Part shown: one piece after another, positions 26,281 to 35,557 of the stretch | Numbering within the stretch: position 1 is the stretch's first letter | Layout of the letters: each line of letters starts with the position of its first letter | NCBI GenBank assembly: GCA_019309115.1 | Contig: JAFDGW010000014.1 | Span: forward strand, 26,547 to 90,546 | Length of the DNA stretch: 64,000 nt | DNA from: Deltaproteobacteria bacterium | GTDB lineage: Bacteria > Desulfobacterota > Syntrophobacteria > Syntrophobacterales > Thermodesulforhabdaceae | Direction: 5' to 3' | Translations under genes and position numbers: made by a program | The notes under the pieces: model-generated | What the model saw: the letters and a program-made list of their open reading frames with translations, nothing else | What the model was told of the DNA's origin: nothing | The model's database searches: none

Positions 26281-26949
26281 TTATTCGTTAGTTCCAACGA
26301 CCGACTTTAAAGAATCTTTTTCGAGTTTTTCCCGGCTTTTGGCTATTCTCTTTGACTCTTTGCGCAGGATGTCCGCAAACTGTTCAGCCAGCCGGTGAAC
26401 TATTGAAGCAAGTGGGGCAGCAGGCTTACCCACCGAAGATGACCAGAACCAGTCTCTGCTACCACCTGGCCTGGAGAAACCACTCTGTTTCAGATGCATA
26501 ATAGAGACGTTTTCCGGAATTTTCCATATCCACGTCTCCAGCATAATGCCCTGGGTTTGCCCTCCACCTGTGGGTGAGATTTTAGCAACTTTCCCATATA
26601 GCAATACCGAACAGCCTATTTTTTTAGCTTCCTGCAGGAAAATGTGAAGGTCATTTCGGTAAAATTCAATATGACGGGAGAAACCGACAATATTTCGCTT
26701 AATAACGGCGTTTTCGTACTCCCTGGATATTTTATTTAACCATTCTTGCGACATGTTGTGCCCACTAAAGGGGGCAATGCAGAGGGTATCTTTTTTACTG
26801 ATAGCATCCGTCAGAGGGACAATTACGTCCGGTTTTGCTAAGCTAACCGGCCTAGCTTGTTCCCACTCCATAGTGGTAGCACAACCGAAGCAGCTAAAAA
26901 TCCATACTACAAGAGGAATTACAATTTTCCCCATTTTTGAGTTCTGCAT
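26281..26949 (-). CDS. Lipoprotein of unknown function near flagellin genes
   Basis: 222 residues. The N-terminus is a lipoprotein signal: IVIPLVVWIFSCFGCATT with the lipobox FGC. The remainder has mixed alpha/beta content (DTLCIAPFSGHN, GCSVLLYGKVAKI) resembling the fold of LpoB- or CsgG-like lipoproteins but too weakly to name. Ends in a basic helical tail. It reads towards flaG with a 39-base gap and may share its transcript. Role unknown; envelope-localised by inference. Confidence 0.65.
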   Translation of the reverse strand: MQNSKMGKIVIPLVVWIFSCFGCATTMEWEQARPVSLAKPDVIVPLTDAISKKDTLCIAPFSGHNMSQEWLNKISREYENAVIKRNIVGFSRHIEFYRNDLHIFLQEAKKIGCSVLLYGKVAKISPTGGGQTQGIMLETWIWKIPENVSIMHLKQSGFSRPGGSRDWFWSSSVGKPAAPLASIVHRLAEQFADILRKESKRIAKSREKLEKDSLKSVVGTNE

Positions 26950-27262
26950 TAGCTTGGACGGTTTTAATTTTTACAAAATACTTAGTTCGTTCCAATGATA
27001 AATGATATGATATTTTAGAAAAAAAGTCTAACTCGTTGGAAAAGGAAATCGATACCGCAATTTTTTTTCGAACAACCTTGACCCATTGTAGGAGAAAAAT
27101 TTTCCCCTTTGGATGCAGCGGGCGTGGGGTTTTGGTTAATTTTGTTCGGATTCTTTTGGTGTCCAAATTTTCTATGACTATTGGCATTGTTGTTGCAAAA
27201 CACCATGGGCAACCTATTGGAGACCAGGGAAGGTTTTAAAAGAAAGGGAAAGGGAGGAGCCA
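26950..27262. other. 313-base intergenic region between divergent lipoprotein and flagellin genes
   Basis: AT-rich spacer. It carries the flagellin sigma-54 promoter (27182-27197) and runs of A and T. A weak sigma-28-like pattern (TAACTCGT, 11 bases, ATCGATAC, near 27024-27050) was seen but is poor. I find no reading frame, tRNA or strong terminator here. Confidence 0.6.
27182..27197 (+). promoter_or_regulatory. Sigma-54 promoter of flagellin 1
   Basis: TGGCAT, five bases, TTGCA, ten bases between GG and GC. Predicted start about 27209, fifty-odd bases before the flagellin ATG at 27263, which follows GGGAGGAG. Confidence 0.75.
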
Positions 27263-28056
27263 ATGAGGATCAACACTAATGTGCCAGCATTGAATGTTCA
27301 CAGACACTTGACAATGACCAGTAGAAGACTAGCGGAGTCTTTAAAGAAGTTATCCTCGGGCTACAGGATTAATTCGGCAAAGGATGATGCATCTGGGCTT
27401 GCTGTAGCCAACAAATTCAGAGCGGATATTCATGCCTTGAGGGTAGCCAAGCAGAACGCCATGGAAGCTCAATCAATGCTTCAGATTGCCGATGGTGCTT
27501 ATTCTAAGATTTACGACATACTTGTACGGATGAAGGAGCTTGCCACGCCCGAAATAGACAGGATTGCTGCATCCACTTTTTACAATAAGACGGCTCTAAT
27601 CGCCACTGGTTCGGTTGGAGATTATGATCTTAGTAACGTAAGTAGCGCTGTCGGGGGCTTAACCTTCCAGATCGGTCAGCTAAACGATAAGCAATTTCAG
27701 CTGGAATTGTCCCTCAGTGCGGCTGATGCCACATCGCTGGGAGTAGCTGCTGCGTCCGTTGGCATAGATAATGTTGCTTCTGCTCAAGCTGCCATGGATG
27801 CCATAGATACTGCCATTGACAGCATTAACCAATACATGGCCAAGGTTGGTGCTTATCAGAACAGGTTGCAGTACACGATTGAGAACCTTGAGGCATCGAA
27901 AACTTCTCGGCTTCTGAGTCCACCATCAGGGATGTGGATATGGCTTGGGAAGTGGTGAACTTTACGAAGAACCAGATCCTGCAACAGTCCGGTATCGCAA
28001 TGCTGGCTCAAGCAAATATGGCACCTCAGCAGATTCTTCAACTCTTGCAGGGTTAA
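27263..28056 (+). pseudogene. Flagellin 1, disrupted (internal deletion and C-terminal frameshift)
   Basis: The frame from 27263 reads MRINTNVPALNVHRHL and the canonical flagellin D0/D1 helices up to IENLE at 27892, then goes out of frame. If one G is restored in the run at 27891-27893, the frame continues as [20 protein letters not shown] and ends LQG at 28056, a normal flagellin C-terminus. Inside, MKELATP joins directly to EIDRIAAST, losing about 25 residues normally present between these helices. No D2/D3 variable domain is present, so the protein would be short (about 264 residues after repair). Either real damage or an assembly error; see flagellin 2. If real, the filament protein must come from elsewhere. 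Confidence 0.75.
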
Positions 28057-28240
28057 TAAACCTCATGTATGGTGGAATGTACCTGTCGATGATGTTTGTG
28101 GAATGGGGGTGGCCTGGCGGGTCGCCCTAACTGTTTGTTTTACTTTAATTTGCAGCAAGTACCGCTTTTTTAAATGTTACATGGTAGAATGAGATTTCGA
28201 GAGAAGCCTTGACTATCGCGGATTATAAACACGTTAAGGC

Positions 28241-29986
28241 ATGGATGCCGAGATTACATCTTTGAATTTTTCTAAAATACCGTCTCAGCACCTTTTCATC
28301 AAAAACTATCATGCTCTTTCCGCTGTTGTGGAAAATTCACTACTTGAACTTCTTAATATCAGGCAATCCAGATTACCTGTAGATCTAAAACCAAGCGCAT
28401 CCGGTTTGCCGACAGCAGTAATTGAAGGCTGGAATAGCCCACCGGTTCACGATCTAAACTCACCTGTCGAATCAGCCATACAAGAAATCCGAACAGCCAT
28501 AAATTCTGATATTGAATCCTTGATTATGGTGGGATTAGGACTGGGTTATCACCTGGGAGCTCTTTGTGATCTTTTCCCCTCCCTTCAAAAAATCCTCGTT
28601 TACGAGCGCTTTCCTGAATTTGTTAAGATAGCCTTATCTATAAAGGATTATTCTAGAGATCTCTTGAGTGGACGCATTTCACTTTGCACCTGGCAAGATT
28701 ATCCGCATTTTCGACAAATGGCCATGAAGTTTCTAAGCGAGAACTCCGGTATCTTTGTGCATCCCGTGCTTGGCGAGATTTATCGCGAAGAGTTGGACGG
28801 AATACTTTCGTGCAATCAATATAGGAAATGTAAATGCGCCGTGCTTCTTACAGGCCTTCTCAGCAGAGATGTAGTAAACGTTCTTGAAAACCTTGGAGTT
28901 GAAACCTTTCCCATAGATGTACTTCGGGTTAGCGAACAGAGTCTCGCCAGCGCTTTAAATACCCATACTCCGGATTTTGTCTTTTCCATTAACTACATAA
29001 AAGGCGTGGCCGATATATGTTATGATTTAAAAATTCCTCTGGTAATATGGGAAATTGATCCATCAATTGAAGTCCTTCAATACTCAAAGGTTCATACTGG
29101 AGATATTTTATTCTACACCTACAGAAAATCCAGAGTAAACGCCTTAAAAGATGCAGGATTTCGGAGAGTTGAATACCTTCCTCTTGCATCCAATCACCAT
29201 CGCTTCAAGCCCATGGATCTTTGCAGTTCAGACATTGAAGTATATGGAGCAGATATCGGCTATGTTGGAGCTTCCATGACCTTAGAGGCAGAAAGGTTGT
29301 TTGCGCTTTTTTCGGAGATTTTACCCTTATCTTCCGATGCCATACCAGTGGACCTTGATGCTCTTAAAGAAGAGCTACGTGAGAAACAACAAAGGAATCT
29401 GAACGATTTCGTGGTACCTCGAATCTTTCACCGTCATTCGCTTCCTCGGTTTCTTCGAGATGCCAACGGAAGACTGGTTGATTGTTTTCTGTGTCTCGGT
29501 GAAGGATGTGCATCTGAACGGAGAGCTGGCATAATTAATCAGCTAGCAAGCCGCTTACCCGACTTTCGCATTGCCGTCTGGGGTGACGATGGATGGGCAC
29601 GAAAATTGGCTGATGGCGTGGAATATCGTGGCACAGCCGGCCACTTCCACGAGCTCATCAAAATATACAATGCGCTCAAAATAAACCTGGATATAAACAG
29701 AATTTACCAGCGTGATATCGTGCCCCTGAGAGTCTTCGATATTTTAGCGTCAAAAGGGTTTTTGCTGGCAGATAGAAGCGATGAACTTCACGAGTTATTC
29801 GGAAACGCCGTCATAAGCTACGGTTCTGTGGATGAACTTGAAAAGCTTGTGCGGTATTATTTGGACCATCCGGACGAGCGAGATAGCATAGCAGAAGCGG
29901 GTTATACAGCTGTTCTCTCGGCGCACACGCTTGAACATCGCCTGAAAGCGATTCTGGCAGATCTAGAGGCCTTCGGGTTCGTTTAG
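28241..29986 (+). CDS. CgeB-like glycosyltransferase with Maf-like N-terminal region
   Basis: 581 residues, no membrane span. The N-terminal part contains VGLGLGYHLGAL (97-107), a motif seen in the Rossmann-like region of motility accessory factors (Maf/DUF115) and related flagellin-modifying proteins. The middle and C-terminal parts read as a GT-B glycosyltransferase of the CgeB/DUF3880 type (IVPLRVFDILASKGFLLAD; C-terminal helix ending DLEAFGF). First of three adjacent sugar-transferring enzymes between two flagellin genes. Likely role: O-glycosylation of flagellin in the cytoplasm. The acceptor and sugar are unknown. Confidence 0.75.
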   Translation: MDAEITSLNFSKIPSQHLFIKNYHALSAVVENSLLELLNIRQSRLPVDLKPSASGLPTAVIEGWNSPPVHDLNSPVESAIQEIRTAINSDIESLIMVGLGLGYHLGALCDLFPSLQKILVYERFPEFVKIALSIKDYSRDLLSGRISLCTWQDYPHFRQMAMKFLSENSGIFVHPVLGEIYREELDGILSCNQYRKCKCAVLLTGLLSRDVVNVLENLGVETFPIDVLRVSEQSLASALNTHTPDFVFSINYIKGVADICYDLKIPLVIWEIDPSIEVLQYSKVHTGDILFYTYRKSRVNALKDAGFRRVEYLPLASNHHRFKPMDLCSSDIEVYGADIGYVGASMTLEAERLFALFSEILPLSSDAIPVDLDALKEELREKQQRNLNDFVVPRIFHRHSLPRFLRDANGRLVDCFLCLGEGCASERRAGIINQLASRLPDFRIAVWGDDGWARKLADGVEYRGTAGHFHELIKIYNALKINLDINRIYQRDIVPLRVFDILASKGFLLADRSDELHELFGNAVISYGSVDELEKLVRYYLDHPDERDSIAEAGYTAVLSAHTLEHRLKAILADLEAFGFV

Positions 29987-30028
29987 TCGATAAAGTCAAC
30001 GTGAGTATAATTAGGATCTTGAAAGAAA

Positions 30029-31657
30029 ATGGCTAAAAATAGGGCAAGGCTTCACAGAAAGGTGCTGATTATTCAGCTCACCCGCATGGGGGATCTCATA
30101 CAGACGATTCCTCTGTTGAAGGGTCTTTTTGAGCAGTCCAACCCGTCCCATATCACCTTGGTTTGCGTCAGGGAATTTTCAAGAATACTGGATAGTGCCA
30201 GGTTCGTTCACAGGTTCTTACGCATTCCTGCTTCTGATGTTTATAAGTTGTGCAAGGCTGAAGATATGAATTACCTGACTGAGCTTGCTACCCATCCCTA
30301 TTTTGCGGAAGATTATGATCTTGTCATAAATTTGACACACGACTATATGACGGGATTGCTTGCAAATCGCGTGAAGGCTGCTGAAAAAGCTGGGGTAGTT
30401 CACCGGTCTAGAACGGATGGATACATCCCTGACAGATGGGGACGATATCTCTTTGCCGTTGTTCGAAATCGAAGAGTTAACACATTCAATCTGGTAGACA
30501 TTCATATGGGAATAGGAAAAGTGAAGCACAAACCAATGGTGCCTTTTTTGACGCCACCGTCCAGAGCGCGAAGGAAAATTGACGTTTTACTGTCTCGGGA
30601 GGGCATTCACAGGGATTGTCCTATTATTTGTATTCATCCAGGGGCTAACCTTATTCATCGGACTTGGCCTATTGAATATTTTGCCTCTCTTGCCGAAATT
30701 CTCGTACGAAATACTGGAGTAACCGTTGTTATCACCGGTTTTGGTAGAACCGAAGAGCAGCTTGGTGGTGAGCTGATAGAATTTTGCCGCAAAAAAGGGC
30801 TACCCAAAAGCAGAATAGTGAACATGGTCGGAAAAACAGGGCAGAATGAACTGGTTGCGTTAATGGAACGGGCTATCTTGCTGGTGACCAACGATACGGG
30901 ACCGATCCACATTGCAGCTGCAGTTGGAACGCCAACCGTTGGGATTTACCTTTCAACAGCCTTCCCGGGGGAAACTGCTCCCTATGGTAGCGGACATGTA
31001 ACAATTTCTCCAGCGTTGGATTGTTACCCATGTCTTAGGCCTGAAGAAAGAAGTGGCTGTGGTCTGAAGTGCCGATGGAGTATCAAACCCGAAATCATAT
31101 TTGACGTGGCTTCAGCCATTATTGATGGTCGTGTTGATGATAGCCTGGTTCGAAGAAGACTATCTTTTGACGGTGTTGCAATTATGCAGTCTAGATTTAT
31201 GTCCAATGGAACGTTGATTTACCTTCCCTGTAATGAACAGGATGGCAAGGCTTTTGCCCATTTGGTTGCCGAGCGATACGCGTGGGAAGGGGTCCTTGGG
31301 CTTAATAGCACTTTTGAGCTGGTTGAGTTTGCAGATAAAGAAAGCCTTCTTCAAGAAGTTGCATTGCGAAGATTCTTTTTTGAGAAGCTTGGGACCATAG
31401 CTGAAAAAGCCTGCCAGAATGAGAGCAGGCGACTTGATAAGAACGGTCTCCACGGATCTTTCGCGAGGCTCGTTAATTCCTTCAGAATATCTACACCGAG
31501 CCTTTTTCCTGATTACTTTGTTTCTCCTTTGTGGCCTTCTAAGATGGAAGAAGGAGCGAGCTTATGGAGGTTGAAGTGCATAGATATTAATATAGCTTTG
31601 GAGCGGCTTGGAGAATTAGAGCAATGGATAAAGAGCCAAAACTTTCAGTTTGCATGA
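30029..31657 (+). CDS. Glycosyltransferase family 9 (heptosyltransferase-like)
   Basis: 542 residues. KVLIIQLTRMGDLIQTIPL at the N-terminus, PIICIHPGANLIHRTWPIEY in the middle and VTNDTGPIHIAAAVGTPTVG near residue 290 are the signatures of ADP-heptose:LPS heptosyltransferases. The C-terminal ~150 residues go beyond the usual ~350-residue length and look unrelated. Overlaps the next gene by 34 bases. Given its location between flagellin genes, it may act on flagellin rather than LPS; this is context-based. Confidence 0.85.
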   Translation: MAKNRARLHRKVLIIQLTRMGDLIQTIPLLKGLFEQSNPSHITLVCVREFSRILDSARFVHRFLRIPASDVYKLCKAEDMNYLTELATHPYFAEDYDLVINLTHDYMTGLLANRVKAAEKAGVVHRSRTDGYIPDRWGRYLFAVVRNRRVNTFNLVDIHMGIGKVKHKPMVPFLTPPSRARRKIDVLLSREGIHRDCPIICIHPGANLIHRTWPIEYFASLAEILVRNTGVTVVITGFGRTEEQLGGELIEFCRKKGLPKSRIVNMVGKTGQNELVALMERAILLVTNDTGPIHIAAAVGTPTVGIYLSTAFPGETAPYGSGHVTISPALDCYPCLRPEERSGCGLKCRWSIKPEIIFDVASAIIDGRVDDSLVRRRLSFDGVAIMQSRFMSNGTLIYLPCNEQDGKAFAHLVAERYAWEGVLGLNSTFELVEFADKESLLQEVALRRFFFEKLGTIAEKACQNESRRLDKNGLHGSFARLVNSFRISTPSLFPDYFVSPLWPSKMEEGASLWRLKCIDINIALERLGELEQWIKSQNFQFA

Positions 31658-33243
31658 TTGTTAAAAACGAAGCTTCTAATCTTGAAGAGCTTCTTCCACA
31701 GGTAACTCAGTTTGCCGATGAAATTGTAATCGTGGACACGGGCTCAAATGATGAAACGCCTGAAGTAGCTCGGAGGTTTACTTCAAAAGTGTATTCATTT
31801 GCCTGGAACGATAACTTTTCTGATGCAAGAAATTATGGATTGGAAAAAGCCACGGGGGATTATTTTCTGTGGCTGGATGCTGATGATCGCGTACCTGATC
31901 GGAGCATAACCGCTATAAGGGAATTAAAAAGTCATTTTGACGGCAAAAAGTTCTTTTACTTCCTGCTGAAGGATATAAGGCCATCGGATTCGGGTTCTGG
32001 CATGAAGGTTTTCTCATGTTTTTATCAGATCAGATGTGCTCCCCTGAAACCGGATGTGCGCTTTTACGGAGCCGTTCACGAACTGTTGAATAATGCGCTT
32101 TCAAAACCAGCATATCAGCCCGTCCAGACAGATGTAGAGATAGAACACTACGGTTATAAAAACGAAACGGTAATAAGGGAAAAACTAAAACGTAACCTTA
32201 AGCTACTGCTTGCCGAGAAAGATTCCAGAAAGGATGATCTAAACCATCAAGTGTACCTTTCTTCTACGCTTGCCGACTTGGGCAGGGTTGATGAAGCGAA
32301 ACAAATTCTGGTTGATTATCTTAATCGTTGTTTCTTTGAGTTATGCGAGAAAGGAAAGAAGTTTGAACTTTTTTATATTTACACACACCTGGTCAGGTAT
32401 GAACTAGAGAAGAAGCAATTCGACGATGCAAAAAGATGGCTGGTAAAAGCTGAAGCTTATTCTGAAGACGACGTATTTTCACTTTGCCGCCTGGCAGTTT
32501 TCTGGGAAAAACTTGGGTGTCATCAAAAGGCCATCGAGTTTTTATACCGCATGTTCAGGGCTCCATTTTATTTCCGGACCGTTCCTACCCCAGAACCGCC
32601 GAAACTCGAAGATATTCATCTTTGCCTGTGTTTTAACTTTCTATGTCTTGGAGAAGAGAAAAACTTTGAGTTTCACTTCAATAAAGCCCTGGAATGTGGG
32701 GGAAAATCCAGGTCTGAATGTTACGAATGGCTGGCGTCCCGTGCTATTTTGAGCAATAGGTTTGACGTAATGAAAAGGGTTATTGACATAGCACTGGATG
32801 AGGGGTGTGAAAGTCCTGTATTGCACCGATATTTAGGCGTTTTTTACAAAGCAACGGGGTTCAGGAAAGAGGCTGAGAATCAATTCTTGAGAAGCCTCGA
32901 ACTTGATCCATCGTCAGTGCCCGGTCGGATTTATCTTGCATGGATATTTTTAGAAAAAGGGCAAGTTCGTGAATCATGGGCTCTGTGGAATCAGCTCTTT
33001 TCTGAGGGTGAGCGATGCCTGGATGTGTTACTCGGATGTATGGTGTGTGGCTTGTTGTTGAGATATGACATCGAATCTTATGAAAAACTTCTTATGGATA
33101 CCTTTGATGAAGATGGCGGGGATGGGAATATCTTTGACAAGATACATGCAAGATTGATACGGGACGGGCGCAAAGAGCTTCTGGTGTATTTTTCGTTCTT
33201 GAAAAGAAATCTTCTTAAGATGCGCCGAAGTCGTGCCGATTAA
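31624..33243 (+). CDS. Glycosyltransferase family 2 with C-terminal TPR-like repeats
   Basis: 539 residues. The N-terminal GT-A fold has LSVCMIVKNEASNLEELL, IVIVDTGSNDETPEVA and the metal-binding LDADD (D85, D87). From about 230 it has repeated helical pairs (DDLNHQVYLSSTLADLGRV, NQFLRSLELDPSSVPGRIYL) of TPR type, as in bifunctional glycosyltransferases. Its end overlaps the sigma-28 promoter of flagellin 2. It overlaps the preceding gene by 34 bases, so both are one operon. Probable flagellin glycosylation, by position. Confidence 0.85.
   Translation: MDKEPKLSVCMIVKNEASNLEELLPQVTQFADEIVIVDTGSNDETPEVARRFTSKVYSFAWNDNFSDARNYGLEKATGDYFLWLDADDRVPDRSITAIRELKSHFDGKKFFYFLLKDIRPSDSGSGMKVFSCFYQIRCAPLKPDVRFYGAVHELLNNALSKPAYQPVQTDVEIEHYGYKNETVIREKLKRNLKLLLAEKDSRKDDLNHQVYLSSTLADLGRVDEAKQILVDYLNRCFFELCEKGKKFELFYIYTHLVRYELEKKQFDDAKRWLVKAEAYSEDDVFSLCRLAVFWEKLGCHQKAIEFLYRMFRAPFYFRTVPTPEPPKLEDIHLCLCFNFLCLGEEKNFEFHFNKALECGGKSRSECYEWLASRAILSNRFDVMKRVIDIALDEGCESPVLHRYLGVFYKATGFRKEAENQFLRSLELDPSSVPGRIYLAWIFLEKGQVRESWALWNQLFSEGERCLDVLLGCMVCGLLLRYDIESYEKLLMDTFDEDGGDGNIFDKIHARLIRDGRKELLVYFSFLKRNLLKMRRSRAD
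33216..33242 (+). promoter_or_regulatory. Sigma-28 (FliA) promoter of flagellin 2
   Basis: TAAGATGC, 11 bases, GCCGATTA: near-perfect match to the sigma-28 consensus TAAAGTTT-N11-GCCGATAA. It overlaps the stop codon of the upstream glycosyltransferase. The flagellin ATG is at 33314, after CAGGGAGG. The cognate fliA is at 52521-53270. Confidence 0.7.
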
Positions 33244-33313
33244 ATAGATGAAAGAAGACGGAAGGAAACAGGAGACAGGGAAGTCTCTGAGAAAAAAACA
33301 GGGAGGATAAGTT

Positions 33314-34020
33314 ATGTCGCTGAGAATTAATACCAATGTGGAAGCAATTAACGTTCATCGTCATCTTAGCATGACGAACAGAAGGTTGGCAGAGTCTCTG
33401 AAGAGGTTATCATCTGGTTATCGTATAAACTCTGCTAAAGACGATGCCTCCGGTCTTGCCGTTGCAAACAAGTTCAGGGCGGACATTCGGTCCTTGAGGG
33501 TAGCCAAGCAGAACGCCATGGAAGCTCAATCAATGCTTCAGATTGCCGATGGTGCTTATTCTAAGATTTACGACATACTTGTACGGATGAAGGAGCTTGC
33601 CACGCTCTCCAGTCCGAAATAGACAGGATTGCTGCATCCACATTTTACAATAAGACAGCTCTAATTGCCAGTGGTTCGTTTGGAGATTATGATCTTAGTA
33701 ACGTAAGTAGCGCTGTTGGGGGTTTGACCTTCCAGATCGGTCAGCTAAACGATGACCAATTTCAGCTGGAATTGTCCCTCAGTGCGGCTAATGCTGAGTC
33801 ACTGGGAGTAGCTGCTGCGTCCGTTGGCATAGATAGTGTTGCCTCTGCTCAAGCTGCCATGGATGCCATAGATACTGCCATTGACAGCATTAACCAATAC
33901 ATGGCCAAGGTTGGTGCTTATCAGAACAGGTTGCAGTACACGATTGAGAACCTTGAGGGTATTGCAATGCTGGCTCAGGCAAATATGGCACCTCAGCAGA
34001 TTCTTCAGCTTCTTGGTTAA
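33314..34020 (+). pseudogene. Flagellin 2, disrupted (frameshift and C-terminal deletion)
   Basis: Starts MSLRINTNVEAINVHRHL and follows flagellin 1 closely. At 33605-33613 the frame shifts (MKELATLSSPK then stop), and the sequence resumes in another frame as LQSEIDRIAAST from 33607 to the stop at 34018-34020. Near the C-terminus ENLEG joins directly to [11 protein letters not shown], missing about 32 residues (the IENFSAS...QQSG segment present in flagellin 1). So the gene has one frameshift and one in-frame loss. A 114-base block (33492-33605) is identical to 27435-27548 of flagellin 1. See findings: real decay versus assembly artefact. Confidence 0.75.
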
Positions 34021-34060
34021 TCCAGTTCTTTCAATCTGGCATGAGTAAAGCGAAAAGATG

Positions 34061-34092
34061 GGGAGGTTACCTCCCTGTCTTTTCTTTTTTAA
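34061..34092 (+). terminator. Intrinsic terminator after flagellin 2
   Basis: GGGAGG, TTA loop, CCTCCC at 34061-34075, followed by a T-rich tract (TCTTTTCTTTTTT) to 34092. A standard rho-independent terminator 40 bases after the flagellin stop. Confidence 0.85.
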
Positions 34093-34100
34093 GTGAATGC

Positions 34101-34116
34101 TGGTATAGCCTTTGCA
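34101..34116 (+). promoter_or_regulatory. Sigma-54 promoter of fliD
   Basis: TGGTAT, five bases, TTGCA, GG-to-GC spacing of ten. The predicted start is near 34128; the leader to the fliD ATG is about 109 bases and contains a hairpin. Confidence 0.7.
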
Positions 34117-34166
34117 ATTTCCCCTAAAGGGTCATCTCAATATTGTCGAATTTTATAGAGAGAATG

Positions 34167-34185
34167 TGCCCTAAATATTAGGGCA
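34167..34185 (+). promoter_or_regulatory. Perfect palindrome in the fliD leader
   Basis: TGCCCTAA, ATA, TTAGGGCA: 8-bp stem, 3-base loop. Lies inside the predicted fliD transcript, so it may form an RNA hairpin; no U-run follows. A second weaker repeat CCGTT/AACGG lies downstream at about 34203-34217. Function unknown. Confidence 0.4.
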
Positions 34186-34236
34186 GATTTTCAAAGTGTA
34201 GCCGTTTAAACAACGGTTGGGTAGGGAGGTGTAGCC

Positions 34237-35541
34237 ATGGGCATAAGCCTGGTTGGACTGGGAAGCGGAATTGACTGGCAGTCAATCTTGGATCAGATGA
34301 GGGAGGCTGAATCGAAACGTATCGAACTTCTTGAAAGTCAGAAACAAACCCTGCAGGATCGCCTTACGGCATGGAGGGATCTTGGTACCAAGCTTACGGA
34401 TTTAAAAAATGCCGCAGATGATTTGCGAGATTCCTGGGACTTAAACCTGTTTTCAACCCACGTTACATCATCTGATCCTAGCGTAGATGCAGATTCGGTG
34501 TTTTCGATTACCGTAGGTTCCAATGCTAGTGCCGGTATACACGAAGTTCAAATAAATCAGATTGCGAAGCCTCAGAGGGAAATCAGTGAATCATTCACCA
34601 CAGCAGATTCGGATGCCGGCAAGACCGGATACATCACCATTAACGGAACGGATATAACCCTCGACGGTAAGTCGTTAAACGAAATCAAAGACGAAATCAA
34701 CGGCTTGGATTTGGGAGTGACTGCCAGTGTAATTCAGGCAAGTGAGACTGACTTTCGGCTGGTCATCACGGCAAACGACACAGGAGCAGCCGGTTTTTCC
34801 TTTGACGCATCCAATTCTGATATGACCTTTACTGAACAGGCCGGCCAGGATGCCGAGCTGGTTGTGGATGGTATAACGGTAACAAGAAGCAGCAATACCA
34901 TTGGGGACGTTCTCACAGGGGTAACAATCGATCTGTACAATGCCTCCCCTTCCATAACATTTACTGTTAGAATAGATCACGATCCATCAGCAATACAGGA
35001 AAAGGTTCAGAATCTAGTCGATGCTTATAATGCCGTTCTAGACGAAATAGGGAAACACATTACCAGTAACACCAACCCCGATGCAGAAGTTGGGCCTCTT
35101 GGAACAGATTTTACCCTTCAACGTATTAAAACCAATCTCCATTCCGTGTATCTGGAAAATCAACTATTTGACATAGGAATAACCATAAATGACAATAACC
35201 GTCTGGAATTTGACACATCAGAGTTTCAAGAAGCTGTCTCTAATGATTTTTCATCTGTTGCTGATAAAATTAACTCCTTTGCCTCGGACCTTTACTGGCA
35301 ACTGTACGACCTCATGGACCCGATTGATGGAACAATAACCTTGAAGGAAGATAGCTTAGAAGATAGTATTGACAAAATAGATAGTAGAATAAGCGATGAA
35401 CAGGCAAGGATCGACAGGCAGATTGAATCGTTACGCTCGCAATTTATCAAGATGGAAGAGGCTCTCTTTGAAATGCAGTCGCAATCGGATTGGCTGATGG
35501 CTCAGCTTGGAGGGCTTGCTGGTTCATCTAATCAGCAGTAA
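34237..35541 (+). CDS. fliD: Flagellar filament cap FliD (hook-associated protein 2)
   Basis: 434 residues. The N-terminus MGISLVGLGSGIDWQSILDQ and VTSSDPSVDADSVFSITVG are family signatures, as is the C-terminal helical pair (QARIDRQIESLRSQFIKME and MAQLGGLAG). It caps the growing filament outside the cell. Start follows TAGGGAGGTG. First gene of a fliD-unknown-fliS run under a sigma-54 promoter. Confidence 0.95.
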   Translation: MGISLVGLGSGIDWQSILDQMREAESKRIELLESQKQTLQDRLTAWRDLGTKLTDLKNAADDLRDSWDLNLFSTHVTSSDPSVDADSVFSITVGSNASAGIHEVQINQIAKPQREISESFTTADSDAGKTGYITINGTDITLDGKSLNEIKDEINGLDLGVTASVIQASETDFRLVITANDTGAAGFSFDASNSDMTFTEQAGQDAELVVDGITVTRSSNTIGDVLTGVTIDLYNASPSITFTVRIDHDPSAIQEKVQNLVDAYNAVLDEIGKHITSNTNPDAEVGPLGTDFTLQRIKTNLHSVYLENQLFDIGITINDNNRLEFDTSEFQEAVSNDFSSVADKINSFASDLYWQLYDLMDPIDGTITLKEDSLEDSIDKIDSRISDEQARIDRQIESLRSQFIKMEEALFEMQSQSDWLMAQLGGLAGSSNQQ

Positions 35542-35557
35542 GGGTGTTTAGTAATCC

